Shown here: piece after piece, positions 41,684 through 49,136 of the stretch
Position numbering within the stretch: position 1 is the first letter of the stretch
Layout of the letters: each line of letters begins with the position of its first letter
NCBI GenBank assembly: GCA_964477445.1
Contig: CAYZED010000005.1
Location: 62,001 to 126,000 of the forward strand
Reading direction: 5' to 3'
Origin: CAYZED01 sp964477445
GTDB lineage: Bacteria > Bacillota > Clostridia > Lutisporales > Lutisporaceae
Length of the DNA stretch: 64,000 nt
Position numbers and translations under genes: made by a program
Notes under the pieces: model-generated
Seen by the model: only the letters and a program-made list of their open reading frames with translations
Databases searched by the model: none
Told to the model about the DNA's origin: nothing

Positions 41684-43102
41684 ATGTATGATGTAAAATC
41701 AAAAAAGGCTGAGGAATTTATTAGCGACCAAGAGATATTGGAGACATTGTCATATGCTAATGAAAATAAAAATAATATTGAACTTATTAATAGCATTTTA
41801 GAAAAAGCGAAAGAATTCAAAGGTTTGTCACATCGAGAAGCTGCAGTTTTACTTGAGTGCGAAATTGAAGGAGTAAAAGAAAAAGTTTTTTCTTTAGCAA
41901 AAGCTATAAAGCAGAAGCTATACGGAAATCGAATAGTAATGTTTGCACCCCTTTATCTTTCTAATTATTGTGTAAATGGTTGTGTTTATTGCCCTTATCA
42001 CTATCAAAATAAACATATATCGAGAAAAAAGCTCTCTCAAGAGGATATTATAAAAGAAGTAACGGCACTCCAAGATTTAGGGCATAAACGATTAGCTCTG
42101 GAAACGGGAGAAGATCCGATAAATAGCCCGATTGAATACGTTTTAGAGAGCATGAAGACTATTTATAGCATTAAGCACAAAAATGGAGCGATAAGAAGAG
42201 TTAATGTAAATATTGCAGCGACTACTGTTGAAAATTATCGAAAGCTCAAAGAAGCAGGCATAGGGACTTATTTGCTTTTCCAAGAAACATATAATAGAAA
42301 AAATTATGAAGAGCTTCATCCAAAAGGTCCGAAGCACAACTATATTTATCATACGGAAGCCATGGACAGAGCGATGGAAGGTGGAATTGATGATGTAGGA
42401 ATAGGTGTTTTGTTTGGTTTAAATTTATACAAATATGATTTTGTCGGACTTCTTATGCATGCGGAACATCTTGAAGCAGCTTTTGGAGTAGGACCACACA
42501 CAGTAAGCCTTCCTAGAATCCGTCCTGCGGATGATATTGATCCTAATACATTCTCAAATTCTATTTCGGATGATATTTTTGAAAAAATCGTGGCAATTCT
42601 TCGAGTTGCGGTTCCATATACAGGAATGATAGTCTCAACCAGAGAATCAAAAGAAACAAGAGCGAGAGTTTTAAAAGTTGGAGTATCTCAGTTAAGCGGC
42701 GGTTCAAGGACTAGCGTTGGTGGATATGATACTGAGGAAGAAAAAGATGATAATTCAGCTCAATTTGATGTTGATGACTCAAGAACTCTTGATGAAATAG
42801 TTAATTGGTTAATGGAAGAAGGATATATTCCTTCGTTTTGTACAGCCTGCTACAGAGAAGGTAGAACCGGGGATAGATTTATGAGTCTTGTTAAGTCTGG
42901 TCAAATAGCGAATTGCTGCCAGCCAAATGCTTTAATGACACTCAAAGAATACATTGAAGATTATGCCTCAGCAGATACAAAGAAAAAGGGTGAAGAGCTG
43001 ATTAAAGTTGAAGTCGAAAAAATACCAAATGAAAAAGTTAAGAAAATAGCTCTTGAACATCTCGAAGAGTTGAATGAGGGTAAAAGAGATTTTAGATTCT
43101 AA
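41684..43102 (+). CDS. hydG: [FeFe]-hydrogenase H-cluster maturase HydG
   Basis: A 472-residue radical SAM tyrosine lyase. The SAM-cluster motif CX3CX2C is Cys96, Cys100, Cys103 (CVNGCVYC); the second cluster motif CX2CX22C begins near Cys386 (FCTACYREGRTG to NCCQPNALMTL). It cleaves tyrosine to p-cresol and makes the Fe(CO)(CN) units of the H-cluster. HydE, HydF and the hydrogenase itself are not in this window, so maturation genes are scattered in this genome. AGGAGG precedes the ATG. Length and motifs separate it from the related thiamine enzyme ThiH, which lacks the C-terminal CX2CX22C. Confidence 0.95.
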   Translation: MYDVKSKKAEEFISDQEILETLSYANENKNNIELINSILEKAKEFKGLSHREAAVLLECEIEGVKEKVFSLAKAIKQKLYGNRIVMFAPLYLSNYCVNGCVYCPYHYQNKHISRKKLSQEDIIKEVTALQDLGHKRLALETGEDPINSPIEYVLESMKTIYSIKHKNGAIRRVNVNIAATTVENYRKLKEAGIGTYLLFQETYNRKNYEELHPKGPKHNYIYHTEAMDRAMEGGIDDVGIGVLFGLNLYKYDFVGLLMHAEHLEAAFGVGPHTVSLPRIRPADDIDPNTFSNSISDDIFEKIVAILRVAVPYTGMIVSTRESKETRARVLKVGVSQLSGGSRTSVGGYDTEEEKDDNSAQFDVDDSRTLDEIVNWLMEEGYIPSFCTACYREGRTGDRFMSLVKSGQIANCCQPNALMTLKEYIEDYASADTKKKGEELIKVEVEKIPNEKVKKIALEHLEELNEGKRDFRF

Positions 43103-43264
43103 AAGTCGATAATATAATAATGGCACGTGGGATATAATGTCACTTGCGAGCGATTTTCGAAATATGATAAGATTGATTTTAGCGAGTCCAAAAGGGATAT
43201 AAGGAGTAGCTTAAAGAAAAAAATTTCATAGGAAGAAAAGCAGAAGAATGGGAGATCAAAAAAT

Positions 43265-44593
43265 ATGAAAAGAAGTATCTATGAACCATTAGTTCGCGAA
43301 GGATTGACATCTTTGAAGCTCAGATATGATTATCGCACAGATAAAGAGTATATTATTGCCTCTAAAGAATGGGATGATGAAATAATTTGGAGTAATTTCA
43401 ACAAAACTTTTTACACAGACAGTATACTCACAGAGAATGACATTTATCTGAACAACAAAGAGACTAGGGCACTTTATGAAAAATATGGCTTAACCGACTA
43501 TCTTGAAGAGGTTTTTGAACTGCTAAGAAAAGGTAAATTTTTCGGCTTGGATTGTTACTATTATAAGAAGAAAGACATTAGATTTACTGCGAATTTGCAT
43601 AGTATAGTAATAGGAATTAATAATAAGGATCACGCTATGTACACTGGCGGTATTAGAAGACATGAAAAAGCTGAAGATGAAATAGAAGTAATAATTGATG
43701 GCTTAAACTTGGCCAGAGCTCAGAGTCATAAGAACGTATCCTCAAACATACCTTATGGTGGCGGAAAAATTACTGTTCAGGCAGATCCAGTTGACTTAGA
43801 GGATAAAGAAGAATTAGGATTTCTTGCTTTTGCATTAGATAGAGTGAAGTTTTTTACAGGACCAGACATGAGATATCCTATCGAATTAGCTGATTCAATG
43901 GCTGAGTTTTCAGCTTATATAACTGCAGGGCCTAAGAACAAAATCGGATCGTCGGGACCACCTACAGCTATAGGCGTTCATGCGGCACTTATGGAAGCTG
44001 TAAAATTCAAGTTTAAAAGAAATGACTTAAAAGGAATGAAAGTGGCAGTTATGGGACTTGGTTCGGTTGGCTTTCCACAAGCAGAATTTTTGCTTGAAGA
44101 AGGTGCAGAACTTATAGTTTGTGATATCAATGAAGAGACTCCTCTGCTGCTAAAATCAAAATATCCTTCGTCAAAGATAGAAATTGTTGATGTAAAAGAT
44201 ATCTTAAATGTGGATGCTGAAATACTTTGCCCATCAGCGATAGGCGGATTCTTAACAGATGAAACCATATCTAAATTAAAGTTTAAAATGGTATTTGGAG
44301 GAGCAAATAACCAGCTACACGCTAGTAATAAAGATGAAGAATTAAGGCTCGCAAAACTACTTCAAGATAGAGGAATACTTTATCAAGAATGTTGGGTACA
44401 AAATATCGGTGGCGTTATGGCAGGCACCGAAATGTACACGATGGGTGAAAAGGCTGAAAAAGAAGCTCTTTACGAAAAAATTAAGAAGGTTTGCTCGGAG
44501 ATTACTAGAAAGAATTTAATTGAGGCAGAGGAACGTGGGATAACTCCTTCTGAGAACGCTTATCTATCGGTTGAAAATAGGATATATAGATAA
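43265..44593 (+). CDS. Glu/Leu/Phe/Val dehydrogenase family protein
   Basis: A 442-residue amino-acid dehydrogenase. The catalytic lysine is Lys168 in NIPYGGGKIT; GPDMRY (Asp201) and the NAD-binding GLGSVG (near 258) plus SAIGGFL and GGANNQL in the C-terminal domain are typical. It is longer than leucine dehydrogenase because of an extra N-terminal region of about 80 residues. It would deaminate a branched or aromatic amino acid to its 2-oxo acid with NAD(P), suiting the ferredoxin-linked oxo-acid enzymes nearby. Substrate is not fixed by sequence. GGGAG precedes the ATG; a TATAAT at 43134 may be its promoter. Confidence 0.85.
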   Translation: MKRSIYEPLVREGLTSLKLRYDYRTDKEYIIASKEWDDEIIWSNFNKTFYTDSILTENDIYLNNKETRALYEKYGLTDYLEEVFELLRKGKFFGLDCYYYKKKDIRFTANLHSIVIGINNKDHAMYTGGIRRHEKAEDEIEVIIDGLNLARAQSHKNVSSNIPYGGGKITVQADPVDLEDKEELGFLAFALDRVKFFTGPDMRYPIELADSMAEFSAYITAGPKNKIGSSGPPTAIGVHAALMEAVKFKFKRNDLKGMKVAVMGLGSVGFPQAEFLLEEGAELIVCDINEETPLLLKSKYPSSKIEIVDVKDILNVDAEILCPSAIGGFLTDETISKLKFKMVFGGANNQLHASNKDEELRLAKLLQDRGILYQECWVQNIGGVMAGTEMYTMGEKAEKEALYEKIKKVCSEITRKNLIEAEERGITPSENAYLSVENRIYR

Positions 44594-44650
44594 ACTAGCA
44601 GAATGTGTCGTTGAATAAGCAGAATGTGTAGCTAAATTAGTAGATTCAAT

Positions 44651-44691
44651 AAATACATGCGTATAAATTATTTTGCGCATGTATTTTTTTT
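44651..44691 (+). terminator. Terminator before proB
   Basis: AAATACATGCG (44651-44661) pairs with CGCATGTATTT (44676-44686), followed by a run of T. It ends the amino-acid dehydrogenase transcript. Confidence 0.88.
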
Positions 44692-44722
44692 GTACAATTT
44701 CAAAATTGGAAATTGTTAGGGC

Positions 44723-44752
44723 TTGAAAACTATTGTACTATTGTTCTATAAA
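44723..44752 (+). promoter_or_regulatory. Probable promoter of proBA
   Basis: TTGAAA (44723-44728) and TATAAA (44747-44752) with an 18-bp spacer, about 62 bp before proB. Confidence 0.55.
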
Positions 44753-44814
44753 TGCTAATGTTAATACAATTTAAAAAATGCTAATACTCGCATAGAGCTA
44801 AAAGGGGAAAAAAC

Positions 44815-45666
44815 ATGGATTTTTATAGAAAAAGATTATTAGACGCAAAAAGAATAGTAATAAAAGTCGGTACTTCGACTTTGACATATGATAACGGCAG
44901 AATAAACATATTTAGAATTGAGAAATTAGCGAGAGTTCTTGCTGATTTTGGGAATCAGGGCAAAGAGTTAGTGTTGGTAACTTCAGGTGCTGTCGGCGTG
45001 GGTGTTGGAAAGCTTAAAATGAAAGAGTATCCAAAGTCTATGATGGAGAAACAAGCTGTGGCGGCAGTCGGACAATCTGAATTAATGCATATCTATAGTA
45101 AGTTTTTTTCAGAATTTGGGCATATTGTTGGTCAAATTCTTTTGACTAAGGATGTTGTAGATGAACCAAAACGACGTGAAAATGTAGTAAATACCTTTGA
45201 AACGCTACTAGCAAAAGGTATTATTCCAATAGTCAATGAAAATGACTCAGTAAGTATTGAACAATTAGAGGATGAGGAAAAGAAAGTTTTTGGTGATAAT
45301 GACACTCTTGCAGCTATAGTATCTGAGATTGTTGATGCAGATTTACTAATAATTCTTTCGGATATAGATGGTTTTTATGATTCTGATCCTAATACGAATC
45401 CAGAGTCAAAGAAAATTTCATATATTACTGAAATAACTGATGAAATTGAAAGTAGCGCAACGGGAGCTGGTACTAAAAGAGGAACTGGTGGAATGGCAAC
45501 AAAAATTTTGGCGGCAAAGATTACATCGGATGCTGGAGTGGATTTAGTTATAGCAAATGGACAAGATCCTGCGATTTTGAGAGATATTCTGAATGGTGAA
45601 GATATTGGAACAATTTTTGTATCAAAACATAGTCAGGAGGTTAGGAATGGCAGTATTAAAGAATAA
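44815..45666 (+). CDS. proB: Glutamate 5-kinase
   Basis: A 283-residue amino-acid kinase. Motifs are KVGTSTLTYDNG at the start, LVTSGAVGVGVGKL, the glutamate-binding NENDSVSIEQ and FGDNDTLAA, and GTGGMATKILAA near the end. It lacks the C-terminal PUA domain found in many ProB proteins. It phosphorylates glutamate to gamma-glutamyl phosphate, the first step of proline synthesis and the point of feedback control by proline. AAGGGGA precedes the ATG. Its end overlaps proA by 20 bp. Confidence 0.95.
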   Translation: MDFYRKRLLDAKRIVIKVGTSTLTYDNGRINIFRIEKLARVLADFGNQGKELVLVTSGAVGVGVGKLKMKEYPKSMMEKQAVAAVGQSELMHIYSKFFSEFGHIVGQILLTKDVVDEPKRRENVVNTFETLLAKGIIPIVNENDSVSIEQLEDEEKKVFGDNDTLAAIVSEIVDADLLIILSDIDGFYDSDPNTNPESKKISYITEITDEIESSATGAGTKRGTGGMATKILAAKITSDAGVDLVIANGQDPAILRDILNGEDIGTIFVSKHSQEVRNGSIKE

Positions 45667-46906
45667 TTATTTAAAAAATATTGGTCAAAAAGCGAAAGCA
45701 GCATCTCTCTCAATTTCAAATCTCTCTACAAACAAGAAGAATCAGATATTAAAAAGCATTGCGGAGTTATTAATTATAAATGAAGAAGAAATACTAAAAG
45801 CTAATTTGCTAGATTTAGAAGTTGCCAGAGAAAAAGGTACTTCCGAAAATATGGTTGATAGGCTTACTCTTAACAAAAAGAGAATTCAGGAAATGTCAGA
45901 AGGACTTTTGCAATTAATCTCTTTGCCAGATCCGATAGGGGAAGTCGTTTCAATGTGGAAGCGTCCTAATGGGCTTCAAATTGGGCAGAGAAGAGTTCCA
46001 CTTGGAGTAATCGGCATTATCTATGAATCGAGACCAAATGTGACTGTAGACGCAGCAGGTCTTTGTATCAAGACTGGTAATGCTGTAATACTAAGGGGTG
46101 GTAGTGAAGCAATTAATTCAAATTTGGCATTGATTAAGGTCATAAAAGAATGTCTCATGAAAGAGGATTTACCCGATGGCGGAGTTCAATTAATCGAGGT
46201 TACAGATAGAGAGACCGTAAAAGAAATGATGAGAATGAATAAATATATTGATGTATTAATTCCACGAGGTAGTAGCAGATTAATTCAAAGCGTACTTCTA
46301 AATGCTACAATCCCTGTTCTAGAAACTGGTGTAGGGAATTGTCATATATATGTTGATTCGAAAACGGATTTAAAAATGGCTGAAGAAATAATTATAAATG
46401 CCAAAGTGAGTAGGCCGAGCGCATGTAATGCAGCAGAAAAATTATTGGTACACAAAGCCGTGGCAGAGAAGTTTTTACCTCACGCTCTTAGAAAATTATC
46501 CGACTTAAACGTAGAAATACGTGGTTGCAGAAAAACTTGTTCTATTTTCCCTGAGGCAAAAAAAGCAAAAGAGGAAGATTGGCATACAGAGTATCTGGAT
46601 TTTGTTCTTGGTGTAAAAGTAGTTGATAGTTTTGAGGATGCGATTTCACATATTAACAAATATGGATCTAGACATTCGGAAGCAATTATAACTTCTGACT
46701 ATGTTAACTCACAAAAATTTCATAATGAAGTTGATGCAGCAGCCGTATATGTTAACGCCTCTACACGATTCACTGATGGATTTGAGTTTGGTTTTGGAGC
46801 AGAGATAGGGATTAGTACTCAAAAGCTTCATGCAAGGGGGCCAATGGGATTAAAAGAACTAACAAGTATTAAATATATAATTTTTGGCAATGGTCAAATC
46901 AGATAA
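45647..46906 (+). CDS. proA: Gamma-glutamyl phosphate reductase
   Basis: A 419-residue aldehyde dehydrogenase-like reductase with the catalytic Cys in SRPSACNAAEKLL and the motifs YESRPNVTVDAA and GFGAEIGISTQKLHARGPMG. It reduces gamma-glutamyl phosphate to glutamate semialdehyde with NADPH. ATG 45647 is chosen because AGGAGG ends 6 bp before it, inside proB; the upstream in-frame ATG region from 45593 is not needed. The 20-bp overlap with proB couples their translation. It makes the same intermediate that RocA (minus strand, 54029) oxidises. Confidence 0.96.
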   Translation: MAVLKNNYLKNIGQKAKAASLSISNLSTNKKNQILKSIAELLIINEEEILKANLLDLEVAREKGTSENMVDRLTLNKKRIQEMSEGLLQLISLPDPIGEVVSMWKRPNGLQIGQRRVPLGVIGIIYESRPNVTVDAAGLCIKTGNAVILRGGSEAINSNLALIKVIKECLMKEDLPDGGVQLIEVTDRETVKEMMRMNKYIDVLIPRGSSRLIQSVLLNATIPVLETGVGNCHIYVDSKTDLKMAEEIIINAKVSRPSACNAAEKLLVHKAVAEKFLPHALRKLSDLNVEIRGCRKTCSIFPEAKKAKEEDWHTEYLDFVLGVKVVDSFEDAISHINKYGSRHSEAIITSDYVNSQKFHNEVDAAAVYVNASTRFTDGFEFGFGAEIGISTQKLHARGPMGLKELTSIKYIIFGNGQIR

Positions 46907-46918
46907 AATAAATTTTTC

Positions 46919-46941
46919 AGAGCTGTAATGGCTCTTTTTTA
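46919..46941 (+). terminator. Short terminator after proA
   Basis: AGAGC (46919-46923) pairs with GCTCT (46931-46935) around a 7-base loop, then a run of T. The stem is short but the U-run is good. Confidence 0.65.
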
Positions 46942-47059
46942 TTTGTAAATTCATATAATGCCATTAACTAAAAGCCAAGATTAATATATAATATAATTCA
47001 TATGCAAATTATCTATTGAAAGTAAAGTGAATATACTTGCGTTAAAAAAGGAGACTTAC

Positions 47060-47734
47060 ATGGAACGATATGCTAGAAATTGCATTTTAACATCGGCAGA
47101 ACAATCTGATTTATTAAAGAAGAGGGTTTTGATAGTGGGAGCTGGCGGCTTGGGTGGATATATTTTAGAAATGCTGGTTAGAATAGGAATTGGTGAAATA
47201 ACTTTGATTGATGCTGATGTTTTTGAGGAAAGTAATCTAAATCGCCAAATTCTTTCAGATATAAATAACATAGGTGAATATAAAGCTGCAATGGGAAAAA
47301 ATAGAGCAATCTCAATAAATCCAGAGATTAAAATTAATGAAAAAATAGAAAAATTAACAATAGAGAATGCTGATGAAATTGTTTTTGGTCATGATTTAGT
47401 TTTTGATGCGTTAGATTCTATTGGAGACAGAATGGTTTTGCGCCAAGCTGCAAAAAAAGCTGGAATTCCATTAGTTCATGGAGCGATAGCAGGATGGTTG
47501 GGTCAGGTCACCTTTGTCATGCCAGAAGATAACACTCTTGAAAAAATTTATCCAACAAATCATAATAAAGGTATTGAAGTTCAAACTGGGAATCCATCTT
47601 TTACGCCGGCTGTAGTAGCGGGGTTTCAGGTAGCCGAAGGAATAAAGTACTTAACAGGTAAAGATGGGCTTTTAAGAAATTCATTATTGACATTGGATTT
47701 GCTAAACCATAATTATCAGATTATAGAATTATAG
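47060..47734 (+). CDS. ThiF/MoeB-family adenylyltransferase
   Basis: A 224-residue E1-like enzyme. The ATP-binding GAGGLGGYI is at about residues 27-35, DADVFEESNLNRQ is the ATP-contacting loop, and FDALDSIGDRM the following acidic loop. It would adenylate the C-terminal Gly-Gly of a MoaD/ThiS-type carrier, such as the orphan one at 58833. The two CXXC zinc motifs of MoeB are absent and only Cys8 is present. ATG 47060 is preferred over the TTG at 47027 because AAGGAG lies 7 bp before it. It is the first gene of the pterin-cofactor cluster. Confidence 0.86.
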   Translation: MERYARNCILTSAEQSDLLKKRVLIVGAGGLGGYILEMLVRIGIGEITLIDADVFEESNLNRQILSDINNIGEYKAAMGKNRAISINPEIKINEKIEKLTIENADEIVFGHDLVFDALDSIGDRMVLRQAAKKAGIPLVHGAIAGWLGQVTFVMPEDNTLEKIYPTNHNKGIEVQTGNPSFTPAVVAGFQVAEGIKYLTGKDGLLRNSLLTLDLLNHNYQIIEL

Positions 47735-47802
47735 AATTATAGAATTTATAGATTATAAAATTGCAGAATTTACAGATTACAGAATTTCAGAATTTATAGG
47801 TT
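47716..47802 (+). repeat. Degenerate AT-rich short repeats before moeA
   Basis: Variants of ATAGAATTT and CAGAATTTACAGATTA recur about ten times, beginning in the last codons of the ThiF-family gene and filling the gap to the moeA ribosome site. It is non-coding. The pattern suggests slippage-driven expansion followed by decay. Confidence 0.7.
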
Positions 47803-47858
47803 ATTGATTTAAATAATTATTAGTTTATTGAAGCATAGAATTATTAGGAGTGTGGAAC

Positions 47859-49136
47859 ATGGAATTATTCCAAGTTAAGACGTTGAACGAAATATATGAA
47901 ATACTGGACAAAATCTATTTTGAAAAAGAATCAAAATGTGAACAGGTATCATATAACGATAGTGTTGGCCGTATTTTGGCTGAAGATATCATATCAAATG
48001 AAAACATACCGAGCTTTAAAAGATCGACGGTCGATGGGTATTGTGTTTTCGCGTCAGATACATCAGGCGCAAGCGAAAGCATACCGGTACTTTTAGCCTA
48101 TAAAGGTGAAGTTTTAATGGGCGAAACTTGTGAAATTGATATAAAAAAAGGTGAAACTGTATATGTTCCCACTGGAGGGCATATTCCTGAAAGTGCAGAT
48201 GCTATGGTAATGGTAGAGCATACGGAAGTGTTTTCTGACGAAATCGCGATAAATAAAGCTGTCCGTGTTAAAGAAAACGTTATGGATAAAGGAGATGATG
48301 TTTTTGAAGGCCAAGTAGTTCTTCGCAAAGGGACACAAATCAAACCACAGCATATCGCAATTTTTTCGGCGCTTGGGATAGTAACAATAAATGTATATAA
48401 GAAACCAATAGTTTCAATTTTTTCAACAGGAGATGAATTGATTTCACCAAGTGAAATTTTGATTGGCTCAAGAATCAGAGATGTCAACGGACCAACATTG
48501 AAAGCATTAGCAGAGGAAATAGGATGCTTAATTAAGAGAATTAAAATCATACATGATGATGAATTTATTATATACAAAGCACTTGAAGAGGCAGTTCTCG
48601 ACTCAGATATAGTTCTTGTATCTGGAGGAAGTTCTGTTGGAAAACATGATAATACACCAGAAATTATTAATAAATTGGGTTCGCCGGGTTTATTGGCACA
48701 TGGAATTTCAATGAAACCTGGAAAACCAACAATAGTAGGATATGTTAAAGATTGCGCTGTTTTTGGACTTCCAGGTCAGCCAACTTCGTGTATAGTATCT
48801 TATTTACTAGTTGTTCAAAGGTTGATAAAGAAACATTTGTTAAAACAAAAAGAATTGACTTATAAAATATCAGTTAAAGCGAATTTTCAAATGAATTCTT
48901 CATCGGGAAGAACAGAAATAATATTAGTTAAAATAAAACGAATAGAAAATGAATATATAGCAGAAATGATACCGGGGAAGTCTGGGATGGTAACCATGCT
49001 TTCTGAAGCAGTTGGATTTATCGAAGTTCCGATGGAAAAAGGTGGAATAATAGTTGGAGAACAGCTACAAGTAGAACTTTTACAGCCAGTTTCGGTAGGA
49101 GAGTATGAAGGAGGTGCGCTAGATAATGAAAAATAA
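47859..49136 (+). CDS. moeA: Molybdopterin molybdotransferase MoeA (first copy)
   Basis: A 425-residue MoeA with its four-domain pattern. RSTVDGYCVFASDT and YVPTGGHIPESADAMVMVEHTE belong to the active-site region, FSTGDELI and VSGGSSVGKHD to the MPT-binding MogA-like domain, and GISMKPGKPTIVG and GLPGQPTSCIVSYLL follow. It inserts molybdate or tungstate into adenylated molybdopterin. ATG 47859 is chosen because AGGAGTG ends 6 bp before it. Its end overlaps a second moeA by 11 bp. Two MoeA proteins in one cluster may divide work between molybdenum and tungsten, as proposed in tungsten-using prokaryotes. Confidence 0.95.
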   Translation: MELFQVKTLNEIYEILDKIYFEKESKCEQVSYNDSVGRILAEDIISNENIPSFKRSTVDGYCVFASDTSGASESIPVLLAYKGEVLMGETCEIDIKKGETVYVPTGGHIPESADAMVMVEHTEVFSDEIAINKAVRVKENVMDKGDDVFEGQVVLRKGTQIKPQHIAIFSALGIVTINVYKKPIVSIFSTGDELISPSEILIGSRIRDVNGPTLKALAEEIGCLIKRIKIIHDDEFIIYKALEEAVLDSDIVLVSGGSSVGKHDNTPEIINKLGSPGLLAHGISMKPGKPTIVGYVKDCAVFGLPGQPTSCIVSYLLVVQRLIKKHLLKQKELTYKISVKANFQMNSSSGRTEIILVKIKRIENEYIAEMIPGKSGMVTMLSEAVGFIEVPMEKGGIIVGEQLQVELLQPVSVGEYEGGALDNEK

